Shown here: piece by piece, positions 45,675 through 55,031 of the stretch
Numbering within the stretch: the first letter of the stretch is position 1
How the letters are laid out: each line of letters starts with the position of its first letter
The notes under the pieces: generated by a model
Databases searched by the model: none
Seen by the model: the letters and a program-made list of their open reading frames with translations, nothing else
Told to the model about the DNA's origin: nothing
Translations under genes and position numbers: made by a program
NCBI GenBank assembly: GCA_963782475.1
Contig: CAWAJW010000008.1
Span: 1-64,000, forward strand
Length of the DNA stretch: 64,000 bases
Direction: 5' to 3'
From: CAVQBP01 sp963782475
Lineage (GTDB): Bacteria > Bacteroidota > Ignavibacteria > Ignavibacteriales > Ignavibacteriaceae

Positions 45675-47018
45675 ATGGCTGTAACAAAATTGTTCAAAGC
45701 AGAAAACGGGAAGAGTTATCTCTTTACATTTATGCTTGTAAGTACATTGTTTTTATTGTGGGGAGTTTGTAACGGAATGATAGACGTGATGGACAAGCAT
45801 TTCCAGGATTTTTTACATTTATCAAAAGCACAATCAGCCTGGGTACAATTTGCACATTATCTGGGTTATCTTTTAATGGCTCTTCCTGCGAGCTGGCTGG
45901 CGCATAAGCTCGGATATAAAGGTGGTATTATTGCAGGATTGCTTCTAGTTTCTGTCGGTGGGTTTTGGTTTATTCCCGCCACACACATAGCTTCATTCTG
46001 GGCTTTTCTTCTGGGCGTTTGTGTAATAGCAATGGGATTAACGGTTTTGGAAACCGTTGCAAATCCTTATACGACAGTACTTGGTCCAAAAGAATATGCG
46101 GCTACCCGGATAAATTTTGCCCAGGCTTTTAACGGTGTAGGATGGATCTTCGGTCCAATAGTTGGCGGCATATTTTTTTATTCAAATCAGGGAGCTGTAG
46201 TTGCTCAAAAACAATTATATATTCCATATCTAGCAATTGCTCTTATTGTTCTGGTAATGGCAACAGTTTTTTATTTCTCAAATCTTCCCGACCTTAATAC
46301 CGAAGATGAATACAATATGAATAGTGCAGATACAAAGGGGATTAAACGTTCGATATGGTCGCACAAACATTTTGTGGGAGGGGTAGCTTCGCAGTTTTTA
46401 TATGTCGCGGCTCAGGCAGGTATTTTTAGTTTCTTTATTAATTATATTGTAGAAGAGCTCCCTTCAATCTCGAAAGGATTAGCAGACAGCTGGCTATTTG
46501 CAAACCGTACAATTCTGAAGAATGGTGCTTTTTTTGTAAATGAAAAAGGAGCGACATTTTTATTAGGCACGATCGCATTTCCGCTGTTTTTAATTGGTCG
46601 TGCCAGCGGTGCTGCAATTCTTAGAAAATTAAAGGCTCACCGGGTACTCGGCACTTATGCATTGGTTAATGTAATACTATGCGGGATCGTTGTGCTTAAG
46701 CTTGGCTGGATTTCGGTTAGTGCAGTGTTTCTCAGCTTTTTGTTTATGTCAATTATGTATCCTACTATATTTACCTTAGGTATTTATGGATTAGGCGAAC
46801 AGGCAAAAAAAGCATCGGGTTTTATAGTAATGGCAATAATAGGCGGAGCGATTATGCCGAAAATTATGGGTTACCTGGGAGATGTATACAATATGTCTGC
46901 CGGTTTCCTAATGCCTTTAGTCTGCTTTGCTATAATTGCTGTATATGGATTTAGCTGGACAAAATTGAGCAAATCAGAAGGTGTTGTCGGCCTTGCTGCA
47001 GTCAAGGCAGGTCATTAA
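45675..47018 (+). CDS. fucP: L-fucose:H+ symporter, FucP family
   Basis: A 447-residue major-facilitator transporter with 12 predicted membrane segments in the inner membrane. FucP-like motifs are FLLWGVCNGMIDVMDKHFQ in segment 1, VQFAHYLGYLLMALPASWLA, and VLETVANPYTTVLGPKEYAA in segment 4. The Asp and Glu in these two motifs are the proton-coupling residues in the characterised E. coli FucP. NFAQAFNGVGWIFGPIVGG follows. It takes up fucose freed by the fucosidase. It starts after AAAAAAGGATACTAAT. Confidence 0.95.
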   Translation: MAVTKLFKAENGKSYLFTFMLVSTLFLLWGVCNGMIDVMDKHFQDFLHLSKAQSAWVQFAHYLGYLLMALPASWLAHKLGYKGGIIAGLLLVSVGGFWFIPATHIASFWAFLLGVCVIAMGLTVLETVANPYTTVLGPKEYAATRINFAQAFNGVGWIFGPIVGGIFFYSNQGAVVAQKQLYIPYLAIALIVLVMATVFYFSNLPDLNTEDEYNMNSADTKGIKRSIWSHKHFVGGVASQFLYVAAQAGIFSFFINYIVEELPSISKGLADSWLFANRTILKNGAFFVNEKGATFLLGTIAFPLFLIGRASGAAILRKLKAHRVLGTYALVNVILCGIVVLKLGWISVSAVFLSFLFMSIMYPTIFTLGIYGLGEQAKKASGFIVMAIIGGAIMPKIMGYLGDVYNMSAGFLMPLVCFAIIAVYGFSWTKLSKSEGVVGLAAVKAGH

Positions 47019-47206
47019 TTGAGTTTTGAGTTCCCGGTAAAAGCTTTTGAATAAAAAATAATTATACCGGAAAAACCATTTTCGAATCCATATCTTTAAA
47101 ACTGGGTTTGTTACTAATCTTATTTAATGGGATGAGATCATAATTTTAGCAACTATATTAAGCAATAGCATAGATCAATATTTTTATCTCCTATAATTTT
47201 TAAGGT

Positions 47207-48211
47207 ATGTCAACAATATTTGATATTGCAAAAAAAGCAGAAGTATCAATTATAACTGTTTCAAGGCTGCTTAATAATCCTAAAATGGTCAGTGCACGCA
47301 CTGCCGAAAAAATTTTCCGGGTAATGGAAGAATTAAATTACCAGCCAAGCCAAATTGCAAGATCATTAGTTAAAAAGCAGACCAATACTATCGGCGTTAT
47401 TATGTCTGATATTAAAAATACTTTTTTTAACAGCTGGTTCCGTATTGTTGAAGATTATGCAAGCAAACATGGATATAATTTACTCTTATGCAACACAGAC
47501 GAAAGTCCCGCAAGAGAAATGAAGTATGTAAAGCTGCTCCAGTCTCAAAGGGTTGATGGCTTAATAATAATTCCCTGTTCGGAAAAATCAGTAGACTACT
47601 TATTAAAAAGCGGCATAAATTTTATTCTGGTAGATAGAGTTTTAAGAGAGCAAAAAGCCAGCTTTGTTTCAACTGATCATTATCTTGGTGCTTATGAAGC
47701 TGCGGAATACTTAATTAAATTGGGTCATACAAAAATTGCAGTTCTAAAAGGGGGAGGGGCTCTTTTCCCTGATATTGAAAGATATTCAGGGTTTCAAGAT
47801 GCTATGAAAAAATATAGTATTGATATAGAAGATAAATATATATTAGATTGTGAATTTGATGAAATGCAGGGTTATAGTGCAACATTGAAATTGATGGGAA
47901 TGAATTCAAAACCAACTGCAATTTTTTCTTTCAACAGTAAAATGATGATTGGTTCCATAAGGGCAGTACAAAAATTGGGACTGACAATTCCCGATAATAT
48001 TTCATTAATCTGCTTTGATCAAATTCCCGGCTACGAGATCTTTCAGCCGAGGATCACATGTATAACACAGCCGATAAAATCTTTGGGTGAAAATTCCATT
48101 GCAGCTCTAATAGATAAGATAAAAAACAAGGAGAAATCCAAGCGGACTAAAATAATTTTAAAACCCGAATTAATTTCAGGGGATTCTTGTAAAAGCTTAA
48201 TAAAACCATGA
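47207..48211 (+). CDS. LacI-family transcriptional regulator
   Basis: A 334-residue repressor: N-terminal HTH (TIFDIAKKAEVSIITVSRLL and the hinge with YQPSQIARSLVKKQTNTIGV), then a periplasmic-binding-protein-like sensor domain (VDGLIIIPCS, FVSTDHYLGAYEAAEYLI, ICFDQIPGYEIFQPRITCIT). It ends the fucose block and probably binds the palindrome at 39983-40002. The inducer may be fucose or fuculose. Together with the DeoR regulator it gives the locus two separate controls, one for the BMC and one for sugar entry. Confidence 0.93.
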   Translation: MSTIFDIAKKAEVSIITVSRLLNNPKMVSARTAEKIFRVMEELNYQPSQIARSLVKKQTNTIGVIMSDIKNTFFNSWFRIVEDYASKHGYNLLLCNTDESPAREMKYVKLLQSQRVDGLIIIPCSEKSVDYLLKSGINFILVDRVLREQKASFVSTDHYLGAYEAAEYLIKLGHTKIAVLKGGGALFPDIERYSGFQDAMKKYSIDIEDKYILDCEFDEMQGYSATLKLMGMNSKPTAIFSFNSKMMIGSIRAVQKLGLTIPDNISLICFDQIPGYEIFQPRITCITQPIKSLGENSIAALIDKIKNKEKSKRTKIILKPELISGDSCKSLIKP

Positions 48212-48215
48212 AACT

Positions 48216-48302
48216 ATGAGTATAATTATATTCATTATGTTATTTGTGATCCTGCTAAAGCCGATTGCTTATTACTTTTATAGACAATCCCGAATTTTGT
48301 AA
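48216..48302 (+). CDS. Possible 28-residue membrane peptide
   Basis: ATG 48216, four bases after the lacI stop, opens a frame whose first about 20 residues are a hydrophobic helix (MSIIIFIMLFVILLKPIAYY) with a short basic tail. There is no clear ribosome binding site. It could be translationally coupled or chance. Confidence 0.25.
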   Translation: MSIIIFIMLFVILLKPIAYYFYRQSRIL

Positions 48303-48668
48303 AAAAAATGATAATAGGATATTTTTAAGCTGTTTTTCAGAATATATATTGCTCAAATAGTTTTGTATTCTAAAATAAAATTACTTAGCTTTACAAAAAG
48401 TTTTTAAGGCTTTATGGAAAGTCATTTTTACGATATATCAAAAGAAGCGGCAAATTTTTCTGCTTTTTTTTATCGGAAATCATGATTAATTTATATTTTC
48501 TTTTACCATGATAAAATATACTACTTGAAAGTAGGGTTTAAAAGCCATCATTAAGAAGAGCAGCATTTCGAATTTTAGGATTCAATTTAAAATAACATTT
48601 CATTTTACTTCTTCGGTATATCCACTAAGTATTTTGAATTAATAAAAACAAAAAAAAGGAAAGGTATC
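48303..48668. other. Long leader region of the RRM gene
   Basis: No gene is seen. It holds AT-rich sequence, a poor hairpin ending in eight T near 48470, and an AAAAAAGGAAAGG site just before the next gene. A long untranslated leader is usual for cold-induced RRM genes, but I cannot show a start site. Confidence 0.35.
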
Positions 48669-49019
48669 ATGAATATTTTCATCGGAAATTTAGCCAAGGA
48701 TGTTACTGAGGATGATCTGCAAAATTTATTTTCCGAATTTGGAGCCGTAAGGAATGTTAAAGTAATAAAAGATTTATTTTCAGGTGAATCAAAAGGATTT
48801 GGTTTCCTTGAGATGCCGGGATTAGCAGAAGCTCAAAAAGCAATAAGTGAATTAAACACAAGGGATCTAAAAGGAAAGAAAATAGCTGTAAACGAAGCCA
48901 GGCCTCGGAACGATAAAAGAAGACCGGGCGGCGGCGGCGGCGGGGGAAGAGGCGGAAATAGAGGCGGCAGCGGCGGCGGAAATCGCGGCGGCGGCAGCGG
49001 CGGAAGAAGAAGCTGGTAA
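48669..49019 (+). CDS. Glycine-rich RRM RNA-binding protein
   Basis: A 116-residue protein with one RNA-recognition motif: RNP2 IFIGNL at residues 3-8 and RNP1 SKGFGFLEM at about 41-49. It ends with a Gly/Arg-rich tail of about 35 residues (RGGNRGGSGGGNRGG). Such proteins bind single-stranded RNA and are often cold-induced chaperones in cyanobacteria and Bacteroidota-like bacteria. The GC-rich repeats encoding the tail stand out from the AT-rich surroundings. It is transcribed alone, with the inverted-repeat element downstream. Confidence 0.92.
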   Translation: MNIFIGNLAKDVTEDDLQNLFSEFGAVRNVKVIKDLFSGESKGFGFLEMPGLAEAQKAISELNTRDLKGKKIAVNEARPRNDKRRPGGGGGGGRGGNRGGSGGGNRGGGSGGRRSW

Positions 49020-49071
49020 AATTTCTCTTATCTTCTGTTAAAAACCTAAAACTGACTCTTTCTATTGTAAA

Positions 49072-49197
49072 AGGCTGACCAAAAATAGCACAAACTGCGG
49101 GAACAATTCCAGTTACGCTTAATGTATGCTATTAAGAGGAATAAATTGAATATAAAATAAAAGTTAATATTTTATAATATTATTTTTTGGTCAGCCT
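49072..49197. mobile_element. Putative 126-bp MITE-like element
   Basis: AGGCTGACCAAAAA (49072-49085) is exactly repeated inverted as TTTTTGGTCAGCCT (49184-49197), with about 98 non-coding bases between. The ends resemble terminal repeats of some insertion sequences. No second copy in this window and no clear target duplication were seen, so it may also be a long-range RNA stem or terminator for the RRM gene. Confidence 0.4.
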
Positions 49198-49269
49198 CTT
49201 CTTTCACCTCTTTAAACTTTTCCCAATACTTTAGAGAAAATATTTTTAAAAATATTATTTATTAAACTC

Positions 49270-49308
49270 TTGACAAGTGCACATTCGTTCACTATATTTG
49301 TAGTGAAC
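49270..49308 (+). promoter_or_regulatory. lexA promoter with overlapping LexA box
   Basis: TTGACA at 49270-49275 and TATATT at 49293-49298 are 17 bases apart. The inverted pair GTTCACTA-N6-TAGTGAAC (49287-49308) covers the -10 and start site, which fits a LexA-repressed promoter. Transcription would start only about 15-20 bases before the ATG at 49323. Confidence 0.8.
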
Positions 49309-49322
49309 AATTGAGCACTATA

Positions 49323-49967
49323 ATGAAAAATCAATTAACCGAACGACAGCAGGAAATCCTTTCCTTTATTTCACAATTCCGCGAAATTAGCGGCTATCCG
49401 CCTACTTTAAGAGAAATAGGTAAAAAGTTTGACATATCCTCAACATTTGGTGTAAAAAGACATCTTGATGCATTGGTAAAAAAAGGTTATTTGACTATAG
49501 AAAGTTATGCCAGCAGGGGTATTAGTTTCGTTCATAATATTGTTTCGGAAGGGACTATAAATTACAGCGGGGAAGATGAATTCAGAAAAATACCGATTGT
49601 CGGCAGGGTAGCTGCCGGTTCTCCTATTCTGGCCATTGAGAATATTGAAGGAAGCGTTGTTATAGATAATTCTTTTATGAAAAGGTCGGATGACTGCTTT
49701 GCCCTGAAAGTTAAAGGTGATAGTATGATCAATGCAGGGATATTTGAAGGAGACCTTGTTATTGTTTCACCAAGTAAGGAATCGGTTAATGGGGATACTA
49801 TTGTAGCACGTCTAAATGATGAAGTTACAGTAAAAACTTTCGAGAAGAAAAAAAATAAAATCAGACTGATTCCTGAGAATGATAACTACAAGCCGATTGA
49901 AGTAGATGATAAAAAAGAATTTTCAATAATCGGGAAAGTAGTTGGAGTAATCAGGTGGTTTAACTAG
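49323..49967 (+). CDS. lexA: LexA SOS repressor
   Basis: A protein of about 214 residues starting at ATG 49323. An in-frame TTG at 49311 is inside the likely transcription start region. The winged HTH has LTERQQEILSFISQF and PPTLREIGKKFDISSTFGVK. The self-cleavage Ala-Gly is in GRVAAGSPILA. The catalytic Ser is in VKGDSMINAGIFEGD and the Lys in LNDEVTVKTFEKK. It represses DNA-damage genes until RecA filaments trigger cleavage. The operator at 49287-49308 indicates autoregulation. Two small genes follow closely and are probably in the same damage-inducible operon. Confidence 0.95.
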   Translation: MKNQLTERQQEILSFISQFREISGYPPTLREIGKKFDISSTFGVKRHLDALVKKGYLTIESYASRGISFVHNIVSEGTINYSGEDEFRKIPIVGRVAAGSPILAIENIEGSVVIDNSFMKRSDDCFALKVKGDSMINAGIFEGDLVIVSPSKESVNGDTIVARLNDEVTVKTFEKKKNKIRLIPENDNYKPIEVDDKKEFSIIGKVVGVIRWFN

Positions 49968-49979
49968 AAAGAGGTTTAT

Positions 49980-50228
49980 ATGAAATCAGAAATTTTTTCA
50001 AGCGCAATTTACAACCGTAATACAATTAAGTTTTTGTATTTATTAAATGAGGTTACAATTGATCCCTATTTTATTTCTCAGGATAAATCGGGGAAAAAGA
50101 TTATTTATGGAAAAACATATAACTCAAGTGAGATAAAAAAATTTGAATTTGATAAAATCGTAAATATAAGAGTGCTGAGAAAAAACAAATTTTCACCGAT
50201 TATCCCCATCATTGCTCAAATGAACTAA
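49980..50228 (+). CDS. Small WYL-like protein in the lexA operon
   Basis: An 82-residue protein, 12 bases after lexA, with GAAAGAGG before its ATG. The pattern AIYNRNTIKFLYLLNEVTID and SGKKIIYGKTYNSSEIKKFE then FSPIIPI looks like a short, isolated WYL-type beta domain of the kind that senses ligands or nucleic acids. There is no DNA-binding domain. As part of the lexA operon it is probably induced by DNA damage. I know no characterised relative. Confidence 0.6.
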   Translation: MKSEIFSSAIYNRNTIKFLYLLNEVTIDPYFISQDKSGKKIIYGKTYNSSEIKKFEFDKIVNIRVLRKNKFSPIIPIIAQMN

Positions 50229-50244
50229 AGATGTGAGGTATATA

Positions 50245-50676
50245 ATGATGAACACAGTAAAAAGAAGAAATATAGATTTGTTAATAGAAGAATTTTGGAA
50301 ATTAGGTTATTTAACGGTCAGCCGTAAATTCGGAACTTATCTTCCGGAACCTTCAAAAGTAGGCAAATTTGAAGTTGATATAGTAGCACGGCAGAGAAAG
50401 AATTATGCGATAGGCATTACCTTAAATTTTTCTGATCTCAATGATCCTTCCTTGATAGATAAACTAAATTATCTTGCTACAAGGCAAACCAGGTACACAA
50501 ATAAAAGAGTGATATTATTTGTAGGTATATCTAAAGATTTGTTTAAAAATATGAGAGCTTTAATTGATACGTTAAATCCTGAAGTTAAAAATAATATAAA
50601 ATTATTTGAAATTATTGATAGATCAATTATTCCGAATAGGAGATCATTGAAAAAAGAAAAAGTTCTTTTCTCATAA
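50245..50676 (+). CDS. Putative nuclease-fold protein in the lexA operon
   Basis: A protein of about 143 residues, starting at ATG 50245 (or 50248) six to nine bases after GAGG. The segment KVGKFEVDIVARQRKNYAIG and then ITLNFSDLNDP resembles the beta-Asp-beta core of PD-(D/E)XK or Holliday-junction-resolvase-like folds, but the second catalytic E-x-K is not obvious. LATRQTRYTNKRVILFVGIS follows. It may be an inactive nuclease-like DNA-binding protein. Its place after lexA and the WYL-like gene suggests a role in the SOS response. Confidence 0.5.
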   Translation: MMNTVKRRNIDLLIEEFWKLGYLTVSRKFGTYLPEPSKVGKFEVDIVARQRKNYAIGITLNFSDLNDPSLIDKLNYLATRQTRYTNKRVILFVGISKDLFKNMRALIDTLNPEVKNNIKLFEIIDRSIIPNRRSLKKEKVLFS

Positions 50677-50956
50677 TTATAGGATTATTTAATGGAACAG
50701 ATTCTCTTATTCAGAGCAGCATTTTTTGCAAATTACGATGATTTTTGATGATTTATTCTAATTTAGAGATGAATATCCATCCTTATTAATAGAGTTGCAT
50801 TTTCTCTATTATTTTTCCTAACTCCGTTTTTACCTTTTATTATAAAATTCCTTCTTGCTATTTTTACACCGGTATAATTTAAAGAGTATTAACAATTCTT
50901 GACATTAAATTTACATAAGGGTAATTTTACATGTTTTATCAATTTTGGAATAGAAT

Positions 50957-51742
50957 TTGGTTAGAGTAGAAAAAGTATCTGATGAAAAACTTCAAAATGA
51001 GCTTAAAAAATCAGGGGAAATTCCTGTTCATATTGCAATAATTATGGATGGTAATGGAAGATGGGCAAGAAAAAGAGGATTTCCAAGGGTTGCTGGCCAT
51101 AAAAGGGGGATCGACACAGTAAAAGATATTGTTAAAGCCTGTGTTCAAATCGGGGTGAAATATTTAACTCTTTATACATTTTCAACGGAGAATTGGAACC
51201 GTCCTAAAGATGAAGTTTCAACCCTTATGAGTTTACTTGTAAGAACACTTAGAAAAGAGGTAAATGAATTAAATGAAAATGATGTTAAATTAAATGCAAT
51301 AGGAAATGTTGAAGCTCTTCCGTTAGAAGTTCAGAAAGAATTACATGATTCTATTCAAAAGACGAAAAATAATAGAAAAATGACATTGAATTTGGCACTA
51401 AGCTACAGCGGAAGATGGGAACTTATTAAGGCAATTAAAGAAATTTCTAAGCAAATAGCCGATGGAAATTTAAAGGTAGATGAGATAAGTGAAGACTGTA
51501 TTTCGAGTTATTTAGATACTAAAAATATTCCGGATCCGGATTTATTAATCAGAACCAGCGGAGAATTCCGGGTAAGTAATTTTTTACTTTGGCAGATTGC
51601 TTATACCGAATTTTTTATTTCAGATGTTTATTGGCCCGATTTTAAAGGAAAGATCTTTACCAGGCAATCAAAAATTTTCAGGGCAGAGAAAGAAGGTTTG
51701 GAAAGGTTAGTGAACAAATTCAAAAAAATAAAAAAGGTTTAA
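50957..51742 (+). CDS. uppS: Undecaprenyl diphosphate synthase (cis-prenyltransferase)
   Basis: A 261-residue cytosolic enzyme that adds isopentenyl units to farnesyl-PP to make the C55 lipid carrier of cell-wall synthesis. The catalytic Asp is in IAIIMDGNGRWARKRGFPRV, followed by LYTFSTENWNRP, and the C-terminal RTSGEFRVSNFLLWQIAYTE and WPDF motifs are complete. The start is TTG 50957 with GAATAGAA before it. A short hydrophilic N-terminal extension is present. It lies three bases before bamA, a common order in this phylum. Confidence 0.95.
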   Translation: MVRVEKVSDEKLQNELKKSGEIPVHIAIIMDGNGRWARKRGFPRVAGHKRGIDTVKDIVKACVQIGVKYLTLYTFSTENWNRPKDEVSTLMSLLVRTLRKEVNELNENDVKLNAIGNVEALPLEVQKELHDSIQKTKNNRKMTLNLALSYSGRWELIKAIKEISKQIADGNLKVDEISEDCISSYLDTKNIPDPDLLIRTSGEFRVSNFLLWQIAYTEFFISDVYWPDFKGKIFTRQSKIFRAEKEGLERLVNKFKKIKKV

Positions 51743-51745
51743 AGA

Positions 51746-54257
51746 ATGTTTCAGACCTCTCTCAAGAGACGATATAAAATTTTTATCCCCCTTTTAGTCT
51801 TTATTTTTTATTCTGTTGTTTTTTCTCAGGTAAATACTCCTGTTACCTATAAAATACTCGGAATTTCTGTTGAGGGGAATAAAACTGCGGATGTTAATAC
51901 AATAATTGTTAACAGCGGGTTAAAAATTGGAGATGAAATTCAAATCCCCGGTGATCAAACTTTAAATGCAATTAAAAATCTATGGAACCTGAATATATTT
52001 TCGGATATCCAGATTTTAGAGGATAAAAAAGTTGGGGACGGTATCTTCCTGACAATAAAAGTTACAGAATACCCGCGTATCGAGAAAACAGTTATTGAGG
52101 GAAATGATGAGTTGAGTACAAGCGATATTGAAGAAAAAATCCATTTTGGCAGGGGACAAATTCTTACGCCTGAAGAAGTAAACAATTTGAAATTAAAAAT
52201 AATAAAAATGTATGAGGATGACGGCTATTTAAATGCAGTCGTTACTCCTGAATATTTTGTTTACTTTACCGCCGATACTTCTGAAGATAAAGTAACAGTT
52301 ACATGGAGAAATGAAAAAGATTTGGCGGATGAATACAAACTTGATTATGAAAAGGATGAAGTTTCTTCTTATAATCTGATTCCTAAAATTAAAGACCGTA
52401 TTCTCCTTAAAATAGAAATAAAGGAAAATGAGAGGGTTACAGTTAGGCATATTGAATTTGAAGGTAATAAGGCTTTTGATGATGGCGACCTTAAAGGGGC
52501 AATGGACGAGATTTCCGAAGCTAAATGGTGGAAATTCTGGAACAGCGCTAAATTTGATAGTAAGAAATTCGAAAAAGATAAAAAATCAATTAAGGATTTT
52601 TATCTTAAGAATGGATACAGGGATGCAGAAATTATTTCTGATTCTTTGATTTATTCCAATAATAAACAAGATTTAACGATTTTGATTAAAGTTTATGAAG
52701 GTCCCCAGTATAAAGTTAGAAATATTGTTTGGGAAGGGAATACTATTTACCCGGATGCCTTTCTTACCGAAAGATTAGATTTTAAGAAGGGTGATATATT
52801 CAATTATGAAAAATTTGAACAAAATTTAAGAGGAAATGAAGATCAAACAGATGTTACTTCATTATATCTCGATAACGGATATTTAACTTTTAATTTAGAT
52901 GAATCAGAATCAAAAGTAGGAAAAGATTCAATTGATATTGATATTAAAATTGATGAAAAAAATCAATTTAAAATTGGCCGGGTAGATATTTCAGGTAATG
53001 ATAAAACAAAAGATAAAGTAATACGTCGTGAGCTTTACTCGATACCAGGAGATTATTTTAATCGTGCACTTTTAATTCGAAGTATTCAGCAATTGGCAAA
53101 CCTGAAATATTTTAATGTTGAGAAGCTTTATGGCGCCGATGCTGTAAATTATAAATTATCAAATGACAGTACAGTAAATGTTTCTTTTAGTGTTGAAGAA
53201 AAATCAAGTGATTACTTGAATGCTTCGGTCGGCTACAGCGGTTCTTTCGGTTTTAGCGGAGCTGTTGGTATTACTCTTACTAATTTTGCGCTTGATAAGC
53301 CTTTCTCTCTTGGGGGAGGTCAGATATTAAGTTTTAACTGGCAGTTTGGTGTAGGGAGTATTTACAGAACTTTTACTTTAGGTTTTACTGAACCATGGTT
53401 ATTTGACACACCTACACTTTTAGGCTTCGAAGTATTCGATACCCGTGAACAATATATTTACGATTTACGCCAATCCGGCGGAACAGTAAGGCTTGGAAGA
53501 AGGTTAAAATGGCCTGATGATTTCTTTGATGTTCAGGGTTTTTTCAGGTATCAATATAATAATGTTTTAAATGGTCAAGGTTATTATCCTGTAGGTATCA
53601 GTCATCAATATACAATTGGTGCAACAATTTCAAGAAAAGATATAGACAACCCTATTTTCCCTTCCAAAGGATCTAACCTTACAATTAGCGGTGAATTGTC
53701 AGGCGGTCCGTTTCTGCCCGGCGATGTAGATTATTACAAATTAGGTTTAACAACCGAATGGTACAAGAGGCTTATTTAATTCAAATAGAATTGCTCTTTA
53801 TACAATTGCAAATTTAGGATATCTGCAGGAATTGAATGAAGCTACTAAATTGAAAATAAATCCCTTTGATAAATTTTATATGGGCGGCAACGGTCTTGTA
53901 ATTGCAACAGAACCTCTGCGCGGCTACGATGATAGAACGATTGGACCGCAAAATAGTGCAGGGCAGGTTATTGGCGGAAGGGTTATGGAAAGGTATACTG
54001 CGGAATTAAGATTTGCTGTTACATTAGAACCGATGCCTCTTTACCTTCTTGCTTTTGCCGAGGCAGGCAATGTCTTTGAAAGCTTCGATAAAACTGATAT
54101 TTTTAACCTTAGAAGATCTGCCGGTTTTGGCGCAAGGATTTTAATTAACCCGATTGGTCTTATTGGTTTCGATCTTGGGTATGGTTTTGATAGAAAAGCA
54201 GTTGACGGGCATGATCCTTCATGGCTTTTCCATTTTCAATTTGGTAAGGGATTTTAA
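51746..54257 (+). CDS. bamA: BamA outer-membrane assembly protein, one frameshift
   Basis: The central Omp85 protein that folds beta-barrel proteins into the outer membrane. It has a signal peptide (about residues 10-28, FYSVVFSQ), then five POTRA-type repeats from about 30 to 470 (for example VTEYPRIEKTVIEGNDELST), then the barrel. Near 53772, in AAGAGGCTTATTT, a one-base shift ends the first frame at 53779. The next frame continues FNSNRIALYTIANLGYLQEL, with the conserved PLRGYDDRTIG and C-terminal DPSWLFHFQFGKGF, whose final Phe is the usual outer-membrane signature. As an essential gene it is surely intact in the cell, so this shift is good evidence for read error. Confidence 0.95.
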
Positions 54258-54292
54258 TCAATTTTTTTCTAAATAAAATAGAGGTAGTAATA

Positions 54293-54829
54293 GTGAAAAA
54301 ATATCTTTTATTCTTTTCATTCTTTTTATTAAGCTGTGGATTTGTTTTTGGACAGGAAGCTCCCCAAAAAATAGGTTATGTAGATTCACAGGTTATCTTA
54401 ACCCAATTACCTGAAGCTATAAAAGCTCAAGGGCAGCTCGATGCTTTAACAAATCAATGGACTGCACAATTGGATAGCATGAATAAGGATTTACAGCAGT
54501 CATATGAGCAATATCAAAAACAAGCTAATACAATGACAGAAGCCAAAAAAACTGCTGCACAGCAGGATCTTGTTGAGAAACAACAGGCTATGGAGAATTT
54601 TCGAAAAGATAAATTTGCTCAGCAAACCGGCGAAATTTATAAAATGAATGATCAGGTATTTGCCCCGGTAAAGAAAAAAATTTTCAAGGCTATTGAAGAA
54701 ATTGCAAAAAAAGAAGGAATGAAATTCGTCTTTGATAAAGCTGGGGATGTTGTTCTCCTTTATGCCGATCCTGCTTATGATCTGACTTACCAGGTGCTTG
54801 ATTTTTTGAAAAGAGGAGTAGTTAAATAA
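54293..54829 (+). CDS. skp: OmpH/Skp-family periplasmic chaperone, copy 1
   Basis: A 178-residue periplasmic chaperone for outer-membrane proteins on their way to BamA. The start is GTG 54293 after AGAGGTAG. The signal peptide covers about residues 1-20 (CGFVFGQ). KIGYVDSQVILTQLPEAIKA is the family start, then a long coiled-coil of Gln/Lys/Glu-rich helices and the C-terminal strand EGMKFVFDKAGDVVLLY. It lies 35 bases after bamA and is followed by a second copy. Confidence 0.92.
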   Translation: MKKYLLFFSFFLLSCGFVFGQEAPQKIGYVDSQVILTQLPEAIKAQGQLDALTNQWTAQLDSMNKDLQQSYEQYQKQANTMTEAKKTAAQQDLVEKQQAMENFRKDKFAQQTGEIYKMNDQVFAPVKKKIFKAIEEIAKKEGMKFVFDKAGDVVLLYADPAYDLTYQVLDFLKRGVVK

Positions 54830-55031
54830 TTCAGAATTATTATTTTGATTCCTAAGGTTTTTTCCCTGAAATCTTGTTCAATTTAGTAATCTTATATTTT
54901 CATCAAAACATTATTTAAGTAAATCGCAGCATGGATAATATTCTGTGTTGCGATTATATTAAAAAGGTAGTTAACTTAAACTCATAAAATTACTTTTTTA
55001 ATTATATCTTAAATGCCATGAAAGATTTAGT

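Noticed and set aside
47030..47080. CCGGTA/TACCGG pair after fucP
   Set aside because: The loop is long and no T-run follows on the plus strand, so it is not called as a terminator.
50700..50760. Short AT-rich stretch after the lexA-linked genes as a further small gene
   Set aside because: Frames close within about 15 codons.
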